Notes: generated from the letters alone by a model not told the origin. A DNA stretch of 64,000 bases from Streptomyces sp. Ag109_O5-1 (GCF_003814875.1 NZ_RKQF01000001.1:8246001-8310000); one strand, 5' to 3'. Shown: positions 1 to 8,666, numbered from the stretch's first letter. Numbers and translations: made by a program.

Positions 1-606
1 GGTCTGCTTGATGGTCTCGGACTTGTCGCCCTCCGACCCCCACACCGTGGGCCCGATCGCCGGCTCCTTCGAGGGGCCGACCACGACCGCGCCCGCGCCG
101 TCGCCGAACAGGAAGGCGGTGGCCCGGTCTTCGAGGTCGGTGAGGTCGCTGAGCCGCTCCACGCCGATCACGAGCACGTACTCGGCGGAACCCTCCACCA
201 CCATGCCCTTGGCGAGCGTCAGACCGTAGCCGAAGCCCGCGCAGCCGGCGGAGATGTCGAAGGCGGCCGCCTTGTTCGTGCCCAGCTTGTCGGCGATCTC
301 AGTCGCCACGGCCGGGGTCTGGCTGAAGTGCGAGACGGTCGAGACGACCACGGCGCCGATCTGCTCGGCGGAGATGCCCGCGTCCGCGATCGCCTTGCCG
401 GCGGCCTCGATCGACATCGCGGCGACCGTCTCCTCGGGGCCCGCCCAGTGCCGGGTCTCGATGCCGGAGCGCGAGCGGATCCACTCGTCGGACGAGTCGA
501 TCTTCTCGAGGATCACCTCGTTCGGCACCACACGGGTCGGGCGGTAGCCGCCGACACCGAGGATGCGCGCGTACGGGGCACCCTTGCTGGGCTTGATCTT
601 CGACAT
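1..606 (-). CDS. fabH: 3-oxoacyl-ACP synthase III (FabH), C-terminal part beyond the window edge
   Basis: Condenses an acyl-CoA primer with malonyl-ACP to start each round of type II fatty acid synthesis in the cytoplasm. The first 202 codons are visible from the ATG at 604-606. The thiolase-fold active site is present: the nucleophilic Cys is about residue 122 in a DISAGCAGFGYGL context, and the VIGVERLSD and FGDGAGA stretches are typical of FabH. The His/Asn catalytic partners would lie beyond the edge. fabD lies 17 bp upstream on the same strand, so the two form the start of the classical Streptomyces fabD-fabH-acpP-fabF operon; acpP and fabF are expected just outside the window. Confidence 0.96.
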   Translation of the reverse strand, partial: MSKIKPSKGAPYARILGVGGYRPTRVVPNEVILEKIDSSDEWIRSRSGIETRHWAGPEETVAAMSIEAAGKAIADAGISAEQIGAVVVSTVSHFSQTPAVATEIADKLGTNKAAAFDISAGCAGFGYGLTLAKGMVVEGSAEYVLVIGVERLSDLTDLEDRATAFLFGDGAGAVVVGPSKEPAIGPTVWGSEGDKSETIKQT

Positions 607-623
607 CGCTGTGGGCTCCTAGG

Positions 624-1547
624 TCAGGCGCTGTGCTCGGCGATGAGTTCGCGGGCCGCGTCGAGGTCGTCAGGGGTCTTCAGGGCCAGCGTCTTCACGC
701 CGGGCAGGGCGCGCTTGGCCAGGCCGGTCAGGGTGCCGCCGGGGCACACCTCCAGGAGGGCGGTGACGCCGAGCTCCTGGAAGGTCTCCATGCACAGGTC
801 CCAGCGGACCGGGTTGGCGACCTGGCCGACCAGGCGCTCCACGATCTCGTCGCCGGTGGCGACGGCCTGCCCGTCCTTGTTGGAGACGTAGCTGACCTTC
901 GGGTCGGCCGGCACGAGCTCCTTGGCGGCCTCGGCCAGCTTGTCGACCGCGGGGCGCATGTGGTGCGTGTGGAAGGCGCCCGCGACCTTGAGGGCGACGA
1001 CCTTGCGGACACCCTCGGGCTTGTCCTCGTTCAGCGCGGCGAGCTGCTCCAGGGTGCCGGCCGCGACGATCTGGCCGGCGCCGTTGATGTTCGCCGGGGT
1101 CAGACCGAGCTTCTCCAGGTGCGCGATCGAGACCGCCGGGTCGCCGCCGAGCAGCGCCGACATCCCGGTCTCGGTGATCGCGGAGGCCTCGGCCATCGCC
1201 AGACCGCGCTTGCGTACGAGCCGCAGCGCGTCGGTGTCGTCGAGGACACCCGCGAAGGCGGCGGCGGTGAACTCGCCCACGCTGTGACCGGCGACCGCGC
1301 CCGGCGCGACGTCGGACATGTCACCGAGTGCCGCGGCGGACAGGATTCCGGCGGCGACGAGCAGCGGCTGGGCGATCGCGGTGTCGCGGATCTCGTCCGC
1401 GTCCGCGTTCGTGCCGTAGTGCACCAGGTCGAGCCGGATGGCGTCCGACCAGGAACGCAGACGGTCCTCGACACCGGGGAGGTCGAGCCAGGGGGTCAGG
1501 AAGCCAGGCGTCTGGGCGCCCTGGCCGGGAGCGACGAGTACGAGCAC
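624..1547 (-). CDS. fabD: Malonyl-CoA:ACP transacylase (FabD)
   Basis: Transfers malonyl from CoA to acyl carrier protein, supplying extender units for fatty acid synthesis and, in Streptomyces, often for polyketide synthases. The 307-residue protein has the family signature GHSVGE with nucleophile Ser about residue 89 and a GAFHTHHM segment carrying the catalytic His. I chose the GTG at 1545-1547, which gives the canonical N-terminus MLVLVAPGQGAQTPGF and leaves an AGAGAG-type ribosome site about 7 nt upstream; a GTG two codons earlier (1551-1553) is the alternative. It is the first gene of the fab operon and follows fasR with an 89-bp gap that contains a candidate FasR operator. Confidence 0.96.
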   Translation of the reverse strand: MLVLVAPGQGAQTPGFLTPWLDLPGVEDRLRSWSDAIRLDLVHYGTNADADEIRDTAIAQPLLVAAGILSAAALGDMSDVAPGAVAGHSVGEFTAAAFAGVLDDTDALRLVRKRGLAMAEASAITETGMSALLGGDPAVSIAHLEKLGLTPANINGAGQIVAAGTLEQLAALNEDKPEGVRKVVALKVAGAFHTHHMRPAVDKLAEAAKELVPADPKVSYVSNKDGQAVATGDEIVERLVGQVANPVRWDLCMETFQELGVTALLEVCPGGTLTGLAKRALPGVKTLALKTPDDLDAARELIAEHSA

Positions 1548-1613
1548 CTTCACACTCTCTCTTGGGGACGGCCACGGCCGCCCGTGGGGACAGGGACGAA
1601 GAACACGAAGGGG

Positions 1614-1634
1614 TTTTGTGGACCCCCGACAAAA
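1614..1634. promoter_or_regulatory. Candidate FasR operator in the fabD promoter
   Basis: A perfect 6-bp inverted repeat, TTTTGT at 1614-1619 and ACAAAA at 1629-1634, is separated by 9 bp and lies between the fasR stop codon and the fabD start. It is clearly A/T-rich against its surroundings. FasR is known to activate the fab operon in S. coelicolor; assigning this repeat to FasR is inference from position and symmetry. Confidence 0.55.
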
Positions 1635-1636
1635 TC

Positions 1637-2842
1637 CTATGGCTGGAGATCTCCATCGACCAGACGCCCCAGGATCAGCGCGATCCGCAGTGTGAAGGCG
1701 GATCGTACATCGGAGGGCGACCATCCGGTGACGTCAGTCACACGTCGAAGCCGGTAGCGGACGGTGTTCGGGTGAACGAAGAGCATTCGGGCGGCGCCCT
1801 CCAGGCTGCTCGCCTGTTCCAGATAGACGCTCAGTGTTTCCAGCAGCGCCGAGCCCGCTTCCTCCAGCGGTCTGTAGATCTCCTCCACCAACTGCTCGCG
1901 CGCACCCGGATCGCCCGCGATCGCGCGTTCCGGAAGCAGATCGTCCGCCAGTACCGGCCGCGGCGCGTCCTGCCAGGCGGCACAGGCCTTGAGCCCCGCG
2001 GCGGCGGCCTGCGCGGACCGGGTGGCGGCCAGCAGGTCCGGTACGACGGGCCCCGCGACGACCGGTCCGGCGGCATAAGGCCCGATCAGCGACTTGGCGA
2101 CGGCCAGCGGATTGTCGTGGCCGCCCGCGATGACGACGAGCCGGTCCCCGAGCACCCCGGTCAGCACCTGCAGCTTGGCATGCCGGGCGGCGCGCCGGAT
2201 GGCCTCGACGGTCAGCTCGCTGTCCCCGTCGGGCGCGGTGCCGAGCACGACACACACGTTGTCGGGCGAGTTCCACCCCAGAGCCGCGGCCCGGCTGACC
2301 GCACCCTCGTCGGCCTCCCCGCTCAGCACCGCGTTGACGACCAGCGACTCCAGCCGTGCGTCCCAGGCACCCCGTGCCTCGGCGGCCTGGGCGTACACCT
2401 GCGCGGTGGCGAAGGCGATCTCACGGGCGTAGACGAGCAGCGCCTCCCGCAGCACGCGCTCGTCGCCGGGGGCCGCCACCTCGTCGATGGCGCTCTCCAT
2501 GACCTCGATGGTGGTCCGCACCATCTCGACGGTCTGCCGCAGGGTGATCGCCCGCGTCAGCTCCCGCGGCGCGGTCCCGAACACGTCCGTCGAGATCGCC
2601 TGCGGGGCGTCGGGGTGCCGGAACCACTCGGTGAAGGCCGCGATACCCGCCTGGGCGACGAGCCCGATCCAGGAGCGGTTCTCCGGGGGCATGGCCCGGT
2701 ACCACGACAGGGTCTCGTCCATGCGTGCGATGGCCTGGGCGGCGAGACTGCCGGACGACTTCTCCAGCCGCTTCAGGGTCGCGGAGTGCGGATGGACCAC
2801 ATGAGCCGAGGGATCGGACTTGCGCGTTACGGGTTCGGGCAC
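1637..2842 (-). CDS. fasR: PucR-type transcriptional activator of fatty acid synthesis (FasR)
   Basis: A 401-residue regulator with the PucR/CdaR layout: a central GGDEF-like fold domain and a C-terminal helix-turn-helix at about residues 340-375 (SLEGAARMLFVHPNTVRYRL). Its position immediately upstream of fabD on the same strand is that of FasR, the activator of fabD-fabH-acpP-fabF in S. coelicolor. The ATG at 2840-2842 begins MPEPVTRKSDPSAHVVHPHS. The divergent pirin gene begins 73 bp away, so both promoters share a short intergenic region. Confidence 0.92.
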   Translation of the reverse strand: MPEPVTRKSDPSAHVVHPHSATLKRLEKSSGSLAAQAIARMDETLSWYRAMPPENRSWIGLVAQAGIAAFTEWFRHPDAPQAISTDVFGTAPRELTRAITLRQTVEMVRTTIEVMESAIDEVAAPGDERVLREALLVYAREIAFATAQVYAQAAEARGAWDARLESLVVNAVLSGEADEGAVSRAAALGWNSPDNVCVVLGTAPDGDSELTVEAIRRAARHAKLQVLTGVLGDRLVVIAGGHDNPLAVAKSLIGPYAAGPVVAGPVVPDLLAATRSAQAAAAGLKACAAWQDAPRPVLADDLLPERAIAGDPGAREQLVEEIYRPLEEAGSALLETLSVYLEQASSLEGAARMLFVHPNTVRYRLRRVTDVTGWSPSDVRSAFTLRIALILGRLVDGDLQP

Positions 2843-2915
2843 GTGGACAAGACTGCCTTATCCGGACGGGAGCCTGCGCCGCCGGGTGCCGACTGCGGTC
2901 TACCGTGGTCCCGTG

Positions 2916-3569
2916 ATGGACGTCAGGCGCGCGGCGGAGCGCTACCCCGGGGGAGACCCGGCGACCGGGATCGAGTCCCGGCACGCCTTCTCCTTCGGCC
3001 CGCACTACGACCCCGACAACCTGCGCTTCGGCGCGGTCATCGCGTGCAACGAGGAGCGGCTGGCGCCCGGCGCCGGCTTCGACGAGCACCCGCACAGCCA
3101 CACCGAGATCGTGACGTGGGTGGTCGAGGGCGAGCTCACCCACCGGGACTCCGAGGGCAACGAGACGGTGGTCCGCCACGGCGACGTCCAGCGGCTCAGC
3201 TCGGCGGGGGGCGTCCGCCATGTCGAGCGCAACGACGGGGCGGAGCCGCTGACCTTCGTCCAGATGTGGCTGGCACCGGTGCGCCCCGGCGGCGAACCGT
3301 CGTACGAGATCGTCCGCGGCATCGCGGACTCGACGCCGTACGCGGTCCCGGAGGCGGGAGCGATGCTGCACGTGCGCCGGCTGGGGGCGGGGGAGCGGAC
3401 GGCGGTGCCGGACGGGGCGTATGCGTATGTGCACGTGGTGCGGGGCGAAGTACGGCTGGGGGGAGAGCCGTTGGGGCCCGGGGATTCAGCGCGGGTCGCT
3501 GACGCGGAGGGCCTGGAGGCGGAGGGGCTGACGCCGGCGGAAGTGCTGGTGTGGGAGATGGCGGGGTAG
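2916..3569 (+). CDS. Pirin family bicupin protein
   Basis: A 217-residue cupin of the pirin family. The N-terminal cupin has the metal-ligand pattern EHPHSHTEIVTWVVEGELTH (three His and a Glu) expected for iron binding and, in some pirins, quercetinase activity. The second cupin is degenerate. The ATG at 2916 gives MDVRRAAERYPGG, the usual pirin start; an in-frame GTG lies directly before it. The gene is divergent from fasR. The substrate cannot be told from sequence. Confidence 0.88.
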   Translation: MDVRRAAERYPGGDPATGIESRHAFSFGPHYDPDNLRFGAVIACNEERLAPGAGFDEHPHSHTEIVTWVVEGELTHRDSEGNETVVRHGDVQRLSSAGGVRHVERNDGAEPLTFVQMWLAPVRPGGEPSYEIVRGIADSTPYAVPEAGAMLHVRRLGAGERTAVPDGAYAYVHVVRGEVRLGGEPLGPGDSARVADAEGLEAEGLTPAEVLVWEMAG

Positions 3570-3573
3570 CCGC

Positions 3574-3670
3574 GGGCCGTCGTTCGGCTGCGGGCAGGTG
3601 GCGGCCGGCCGCGCAGTTCCTCCCCCAGCCTTCGGCTGGGGGTACCCCCAGCGCCCCTGAAGGGGCGCTG
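3574..3670. repeat. Dispersed Streptomyces-type repeat, copy A
   Basis: Shares blocks with the other copies listed here: GCCGTCGTTCGGCTGCGGG, CGCGCAGTTCCTCCCCCAGC and a terminal GCGCCCCTGAAGGGGCGC hairpin. It contains an extra internal hairpin (CCCCCAGCC/GGCTGGGGG with a TTC loop) that copies C and F also carry. It sits between the 3' ends of the convergent pirin and serine hydrolase genes and could act as a two-way terminator. The rest of 3571-3815 shows no gene. Confidence 0.8.
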
Positions 3671-3815
3671 CAGTCGCGGCTTCTTTGCAGCCGCCGTCTT
3701 TTCTCCAGCCGCGGGCAGTCGTGCCTCCCCCGGAGGGGGGACCCCCAGGCGGCACGGGTGGGTGCGACGGCACCCTGCCAGCGCCGGTAAGCGTCCCCAC
3801 CCCGCCCAGCGGACC

Positions 3816-4640
3816 TCAGCCGCGTGACTCCGCCAGCACCGCGTCCGTGAACACCGGCCAGACCTCGACCGCCCAGGGGCCGAACGCCCGGTCCGTCAGG
3901 GCGACGCACGCCAGCCCCGCATCCGGGTCCACCCACAGGAACGTGCCCGACTGCCCGAAGTGGCCGAACGTCCGAGGCGAAGACGAAGCACCCGTCCAGT
4001 GCGGCGACTTGGAGTCCCGGATCTCGAAGCCCAGCCCCCAGTCGTTGGGGTTCTGGTGGCCGTAGCCCGGCAACACGCCCTTCGTGCCGGGGTAGTGGAC
4101 GGTCAGCGTCGCCTCCGCCACCGTCCGCGGGTCCAGCAGCCTCGGTGCCTGCAGTTCCGCGGCGAAGCGGAGCAGGTCGGAGACCGAGGACACGCCGTCC
4201 TTCGCCGGGGAGCCTTCGAGGGACGTCGACGTCATGCCCAGGGGCTCCAGCACCGCCTGCCGCAGATACTCGCCGAACGGAATCTCCGTCACCTTGGCGA
4301 CATGGTCCCCGAGCACCTCGAACCCGGCGTTGGAGTACAGCCGCCGTTCCCCGGGCGGCGCCGTCACCCGGTGTTCGTCGAAGGCCAGCCCCGAGGTGTG
4401 CGCGAGCAGATGCCGTACCGTCGCCCCCTGCGGCCCCGCCGGCTCGTCGAGGTCGATCGCCCCCTCCTCGTACGCGACGAGCACCGCGTACGCCGCGAGC
4501 GGCTTGGTGACGGAGGCCAGCGGGAAACGGTGACCGACCGGCCCGTGGGCGCCCAGGACGGTCCCGTCGGCCCGTACGGCACCCGCCGCGGCCGTGGGCA
4601 CCGGCCAGTTGTCGATCACTGCGAGGCTCTGCAAGGACAT
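3816..4640 (-). CDS. Serine hydrolase, class C beta-lactamase/EstB family
   Basis: A 274-residue cytoplasmic-looking protein (no signal peptide) of the beta-lactamase superfamily. The nucleophile motif SVTK is at residues 43-46, the YSN tyrosine motif appears in RRLYSNAGF, and HFGQSGT stands for the KTG-like third motif. Such proteins act as esterases, D-aminopeptidases or lipases; nothing here decides which. The start at 4638-4640 gives MSLQSLAVID. The downstream neighbour is a convergent gene across a repeat; the GNAT gene lies 19 bp upstream on the same strand, so the two may be cotranscribed. Confidence 0.85.
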   Translation of the reverse strand: MSLQSLAVIDNWPVPTAAAGAVRADGTVLGAHGPVGHRFPLASVTKPLAAYAVLVAYEEGAIDLDEPAGPQGATVRHLLAHTSGLAFDEHRVTAPPGERRLYSNAGFEVLGDHVAKVTEIPFGEYLRQAVLEPLGMTSTSLEGSPAKDGVSSVSDLLRFAAELQAPRLLDPRTVAEATLTVHYPGTKGVLPGYGHQNPNDWGLGFEIRDSKSPHWTGASSSPRTFGHFGQSGTFLWVDPDAGLACVALTDRAFGPWAVEVWPVFTDAVLAESRG

Positions 4641-4659
4641 GCCTACGACCCTAAGTGCT

Positions 4660-5130
4660 TCAGAGCGGCAGGATCATCGTGGGGTCCGGCTTGTGGACGA
4701 AGCCGAGCGCGGCGTAGAGCGGCTCGGCCTCGGCGGACGCGGTCAGCATGACCTGGCCAGCGCCCCGCTCCCGGAACCAGGCCAGCAGTTCCTCCATGCA
4801 CGCGAGCGCGTACCCGCGGCGGCGCGCGTCCGGGTCGGTGGCCACGCTGAAGACGTACCCGGCACGCCCGTGCGGACTGCTCGCCTTGCCGATCCGGTAG
4901 TCGATCGTCCCGACGACCAGCGCCCCCAGCGCCCCCGGCCGGTCAGGATGGTCCACGACGAACGCGGCGAAGTCGCCGTCCGTCTCGCCCAGCCTCTCCG
5001 TGAGCCCCGGCAGCGCCTGGTCGTGCCATCCGGTGGAGGCGTCCCCGCCGGGGAGCGCGTCGATCATGACCTGGCGCAGCCGCAGCACTTCCGGCGCGTC
5101 CTCGGGCGTGGCCCGGCGTACGAGACTCAT
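4660..5130 (-). CDS. GNAT family N-acetyltransferase
   Basis: A 156-residue acetyl-CoA-dependent acyltransferase. The acetyl-CoA loop is visible as ATDPDARRRGYA (the R-x-x-G-x-A motif), and the C-terminal LYAALGF strand-helix is typical of the family. The ATG at 5128-5130 (MSLVRRATPEDAP) was preferred to an upstream start at 5226, which would run through the MerR promoter. Substrate unknown. Divergent from the MerR gene. Confidence 0.85.
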   Translation of the reverse strand: MSLVRRATPEDAPEVLRLRQVMIDALPGGDASTGWHDQALPGLTERLGETDGDFAAFVVDHPDRPGALGALVVGTIDYRIGKASSPHGRAGYVFSVATDPDARRRGYALACMEELLAWFRERGAGQVMLTASAEAEPLYAALGFVHKPDPTMILPL

Positions 5131-5200
5131 GCCGTGCACGCTAGTCACGGCCGCTCCGTCGCGTCGCGCGCATTTATTACCGGGTAATACCGGGTTCCGC

Positions 5201-5231
5201 TTGCTTCGAGTGCACTCGAAGGTCATAGCGT
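5201..5231 (+). promoter_or_regulatory. MerR-type promoter with an 18-bp palindromic operator
   Basis: A perfect 18-bp palindrome, CTTCGAGTGCACTCGAAG, occupies 5204-5221. It lies between a -35-like TTGCTT (5201-5206) and a -10-like TAGCGT (5226-5231). The spacer is 19 bp, the over-long spacing that MerR-family activators correct by untwisting DNA. The ATG of the merR gene is at 5238, only 6 nt after the -10 hexamer, so the message is probably leaderless. Confidence 0.75.
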
Positions 5232-5237
5232 TGGTCC

Positions 5238-5705
5238 ATGACGGTGATGCAGTCCACGACCGCGGCCCCTATCGAACAGCAGAGCCCCGCTCCCGCCGAC
5301 ATCTGCTCCGCCCCACCCCGGCGGCACCCGCGTCCCGAGGGGCAGGACCGCTACACGATCAGCGAGGTCGTCGCCTTCACCGGCCTGACCGCCCACACCC
5401 TGCGCTGGTACGAGCGGATCGGCCTGATGTCCCACATCGACCGCTCCCACACCGGCCAGCGCCGCTACACCAACCGCGACCTGGACTGGCTGGACTTCGT
5501 GACCAAGCTCCGCCTGACCGGCATGCCGGTGGCGGACATGGTGCGCTACGCGGAACTGGTGAGAGAGGGCGAGACGACCTACCCCGAGCGCCGCGAACTG
5601 CTGGAGCAGACCCGCAGGGACGTGGTGTCGAGGATCGCGGAGCTGCACGACACGCTTTCGGTACTGGACCGAAAGATCAGCTTCTATGAAACAGGCGGCA
5701 ACTGA
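5238..5705 (+). CDS. MerR family transcriptional regulator
   Basis: A 155-residue regulator. After a Pro/Ser-rich N-terminus of about 35 residues comes the winged helix (YTISEVVAFTGLTAHTLRWYERIGL) and the conserved GQRRYTNRDL wing, followed by a dimerisation helix. There are no metal-binding cysteines in the C-terminus, so metal sensing of the MerR/CueR kind is unlikely; it looks closest to the AdhR/NmlR-like small MerR group. It sits directly behind its own palindromic promoter, so autoregulation is likely. Starting at 5238 implies a leaderless message; an in-frame ATG at 5247 is the alternative. Confidence 0.9.
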   Translation: MTVMQSTTAAPIEQQSPAPADICSAPPRRHPRPEGQDRYTISEVVAFTGLTAHTLRWYERIGLMSHIDRSHTGQRRYTNRDLDWLDFVTKLRLTGMPVADMVRYAELVREGETTYPERRELLEQTRRDVVSRIAELHDTLSVLDRKISFYETGGN

Positions 5706-5788
5706 AGCGCCCTTGAAAGGGGCGCGGGGCTGTATCGATTTGCGGCTACCGCCGCGTGGGCGCGACCAGCCCCCACCGGCCCGCGGCC
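5705..5788. repeat. Dispersed repeat, copy B (long variant)
   Basis: Reads, in reverse orientation to copies D and G, from a GCGCCC-TTGAAA-GGGGCGC hairpin through CGGGGCTGTATCGATTTGCGG and CGCCGCGTGGGCGCGACC to CAGCCCCCACCGGCCCGC. It fills the gap between the convergent merR and DUF4429 genes, where a terminator is expected. Confidence 0.75.
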
Positions 5789-5801
5789 AAACCACTGCCG
5801 A

Positions 5802-6650
5802 TCACAGCTCGGCCAACAACTCCGCCTTCTTCGCGGCGAACTCCTCATCAGTGACCAGCCCCGCCTGATGCAGCTCTCCCAAATGGCGAATCCGCTCCGC
5901 GATGTCCGCCGGGTCACGGCGCCCCGCCGGCGCCGGCAGCGCGGCCGACCCCTTCGCCCGCACCGCATGGAGCACCGCCGCCGCGAACGGCAGCGACTCG
6001 TGCACGGGCCCGTACCCCAGCCCGAACACCACCGTCGCCGGATCCTGGTCCGGCTGCGTCGGCTGCGCCCCCGCGAGGTCCCGCCGCAGCAGTCGTAGAT
6101 GCCCCTCGAAGACCTCCGGCGACCGCCACTCCACACCCCCGAGGTCGGCGACCGCGAAGCTCTGGTCGCCGGCCTTCCACTTCGCCGTGGACGCGCCCGT
6201 CCACGACCACCGGAAGTGCACGGCCTTGCCGTCGAAGCTCGCCTTCCCGTCGTACGCCTTGAACTGCCGGGGCGTCTCGGGCGCGGCCACCAGAAACCTT
6301 TCGGCCGGGCCGGACTCGGCGAGCAGCGGCCGCAGTTCGTCGGCGTAGTACTCCGCGAGGGTCGCCCGCTCGGCCGGCAGGACGAGGCGGTAGGGGTCGC
6401 TGCCGTCCTTCAACTGCCCGGCTGCCGCCTCCATCAGCGGATCCGCGCCGGCGCGTGGCTCGGCGCGGAGTACCACCGTGCCCCGTTTCCCCGTGGTGAG
6501 CGTCACACCCGCCAGCGCGGCCAGCGGCACCCGGCGTTCACCCAGGGCCTGGAGCAGCTTGGGTGTTCGAATCCCCCGTTCGTAACGGATGAGCACGGAG
6601 TCGGACTCGAACTCCCAGGCGGCATGAAATCCGGCCAGTACGTCACCCAT
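5802..6650 (-). CDS. DUF4429 protein with C-terminal SHOCT-like motif
   Basis: A protein of about 282 residues with two DUF4429-like beta domains (repeated tryptophan and GRL/GVEWR-type strands) and a C-terminal 30-residue SHOCT motif (IRHLGELHQAGLVTDEEFAAKK). SHOCT tails are short helical pairs found at the ends of many Actinobacteria proteins of unknown role. No signal peptide or membrane span. The start is uncertain: the ATG at 6650 (MGDVLAGF) has no clear ribosome site, and 6659 is possible. The alpha/beta hydrolase gene is 67 bp upstream on the same strand. Confidence 0.75.
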   Translation of the reverse strand: MGDVLAGFHAAWEFESDSVLIRYERGIRTPKLLQALGERRVPLAALAGVTLTTGKRGTVVLRAEPRAGADPLMEAAAGQLKDGSDPYRLVLPAERATLAEYYADELRPLLAESGPAERFLVAAPETPRQFKAYDGKASFDGKAVHFRWSWTGASTAKWKAGDQSFAVADLGGVEWRSPEVFEGHLRLLRRDLAGAQPTQPDQDPATVVFGLGYGPVHESLPFAAAVLHAVRAKGSAALPAPAGRRDPADIAERIRHLGELHQAGLVTDEEFAAKKAELLAEL

Positions 6651-6717
6651 GCGGCTCATCGTATGCGGCACGTGCTTCCCAGTCCCATCCCCGCGCGCAC
6701 CGCACTTCCTGCTGTCT

Positions 6718-7935
6718 CTACGCGCGTCCGGCCGTCGACGTGCCGGACAAATCCGCCCGGCACCCGTCATCGTCATGGGCGCACGTCACCGCGCCGTACT
6801 CGCCAACTCCGATGTCGGCGAGGTTGCGCAGGCTGTCCGTGCCCGGCTCGAAGTAGCCGGCGTGTCCCAGTGCGTCCTGCGCCGACAGCACCCGGGCCCC
6901 GAAGGAGGAGGAGACGGGATCGGCGCCGTGGCCGAGTCCGCCGAGCTCCAGATAGGGGACGTCCTGGATCCAGTCGGTGGCGTCCCGCATCGCCCACACC
7001 CGCACCGAGGTGCCCAGGTCCGCGGCCTTCTCGACCCGCATCCCAGGGCTCGCGGCCACCGCTATGTCCGCCACCCGCGCCGGCATGCCGTGCGCGGCGA
7101 CCCCGCAGAGCACCGAGCCGTAGCTGTGGCAGAACATCGACACCGGCGCCTCGCCGGGCAGGGCACGCAGCAGCGCGTTCAGGCGTACGGCACCGAGCTC
7201 GGCGGCCGTGCCCGTCGCCGCGTCCACGCCGAGCCCGCTGGGCGCGGTGTAGTCGGCCCAGGCGATCACCGCCGTACGGGTCCCGGGGCTCGCGGCGTGC
7301 TCCGCCTTGTGCAGCGCCCTGGCCATACCGACCGGCGCGGTGTACTGGCGGTTCGTCTTCTGGAAGGTGAGCAGATCGGTGTCGACGCCGGGGACGATCA
7401 CGGAGATCCGCTGGGCCCTGGGGAGATCGCCGAAGACCTCGGCGACCCGGCCGTCACCGTCCGGGTCGAAGGAGAGGATCTGCCGGCCCTTCGTCATCAG
7501 CGCCTCGTAGCGGTGCATACGACGTCCCGCGTCCTGTTGCCCGGCCGCGGTGAGCCGCGGGTCGTGCATGCGCTTCTTCTCGACCCTGCGCTGCTGTTCG
7601 AGGGCGATGTGGTTGGCGCGGTAACGCAGTTCGACCGGGGCGCCGTTCATGTTGCCGACCGCCAGCGGGTAGCGGTGGGCGAGCCGGTCGCGGTCCTGCG
7701 GGGTGAGCGACACGAAGAAGCGGGTGAGCAGCGCGGGCGACGCCTGCGGGTCGGGCAGCTGGAGACCGTGCACGCTGCCGTGCTCCCACTTGGTGAGGGA
7801 GGCCTGCAGGGCGGTGGTCTCGCGGTGGGTGCGCAGGGCGGTCCAGCCGGTGGTCGCGAGCATCACGAACACCACGGCCAGCGCGAGCAGTGCGCGCCAG
7901 ACGTTGAGTGGCGGGGAGGCGTCGAAGGAAGTCAC
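6718..7935 (-). CDS. Membrane-anchored alpha/beta hydrolase (DUF1023-like)
   Basis: A 405-residue protein with an N-terminal membrane helix at about residues 14-33, so the hydrolase domain probably faces outside. The C-terminal half is a DUF1023-type alpha/beta hydrolase. The nucleophile elbow reads CHSYGS, with Cys in place of the first Gly, and is preceded by strand APVSMF; a VIVPGVDT oxyanion region and a late Asp/His region (GHGADPVSS, GHAGYFEPGTDSL) follow. The substrate is unknown. The gene stands alone, with the TetR gene upstream on the same strand. Confidence 0.82.
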   Translation of the reverse strand: MTSFDASPPLNVWRALLALAVVFVMLATTGWTALRTHRETTALQASLTKWEHGSVHGLQLPDPQASPALLTRFFVSLTPQDRDRLAHRYPLAVGNMNGAPVELRYRANHIALEQQRRVEKKRMHDPRLTAAGQQDAGRRMHRYEALMTKGRQILSFDPDGDGRVAEVFGDLPRAQRISVIVPGVDTDLLTFQKTNRQYTAPVGMARALHKAEHAASPGTRTAVIAWADYTAPSGLGVDAATGTAAELGAVRLNALLRALPGEAPVSMFCHSYGSVLCGVAAHGMPARVADIAVAASPGMRVEKAADLGTSVRVWAMRDATDWIQDVPYLELGGLGHGADPVSSSFGARVLSAQDALGHAGYFEPGTDSLRNLADIGVGEYGAVTCAHDDDGCRADLSGTSTAGRA

Positions 7936-8037
7936 TGGGAGGACACACTAGGAGAACGGGAGGGTCTCGCGGTAACCGAGTGAGGGTTATCACGTTTCGG
8001 CAAACGTGAGGCTCATCTCAGGCCCCTCCGAACGGCC

Positions 8038-8664
8038 TCAGCGCTCCCGCCAGTTCCCGGTGAGCGCCGGCTCCACCTTGTCCAGGTACGCCACGGTGAG
8101 TTCACGGATCGCCTCGACGCTGAAGTCGTCGCCGACCGACCACTGCCGCTCGGTCACCCGGATCACCGCGCCGAACAGCGCGACCACGAGCCGGGGCCGG
8201 GGGTCGGTGTCCGGGTCGACGCCCTCCCGCTCGGCGACGATCCGCGTGATCTCCTCCTCCGTCTCGGCCTGGCGGCGCAGATGGGCCGCGTGCAGGGCCG
8301 GGGTCGCCTCGATCATCCGGTAGGCGCGCATGTGCAGTTCGACCGGGACGTACCGCTCGATGGCCTGCTCGATGGAGTCGAAGCTGTCCAGGACCGCCCC
8401 GCGCAGCGCGTCCAGCGGCGCCTCCTCGGGCGGGCGCCGACGCAGTGCCTCCACGTAGTACGCCTCGGTGAGCCGGGGCACGAAGAAGGCCACCTCCTCC
8501 TTGCTGGCGAAGTAGCGGAAGAAGGTGCGCTGCGAGACGTCGACGGACTCGGCGATCTCGTCGACGGTGGTGTGCTCGTAGCCCTGGGCCACGAAGAGTT
8601 CGAGCGCGGACCGCAGCAGCGCGTCCCGGGTGCGCTGCTTCTTGCGTTCGCGCAACGTTTCCAT
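8038..8664 (-). CDS. TetR family repressor of the adjacent MFS gene
   Basis: A 208-residue regulator with an N-terminal helix-turn-helix (TVDEIAESVDVSQRTFFRYF, about residues 35-55) and a divergent ligand domain. It is transcribed away from the MFS exporter gene across a 66-bp gap that holds a long inverted repeat, the usual arrangement for a TetR protein that represses both itself and a pump until a substrate binds. The ligand cannot be deduced. Confidence 0.9.
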   Translation of the reverse strand: METLRERKKQRTRDALLRSALELFVAQGYEHTTVDEIAESVDVSQRTFFRYFASKEEVAFFVPRLTEAYYVEALRRRPPEEAPLDALRGAVLDSFDSIEQAIERYVPVELHMRAYRMIEATPALHAAHLRRQAETEEEITRIVAEREGVDPDTDPRPRLVVALFGAVIRVTERQWSVGDDFSVEAIRELTVAYLDKVEPALTGNWRER

Positions 8665-8666
8665 GT

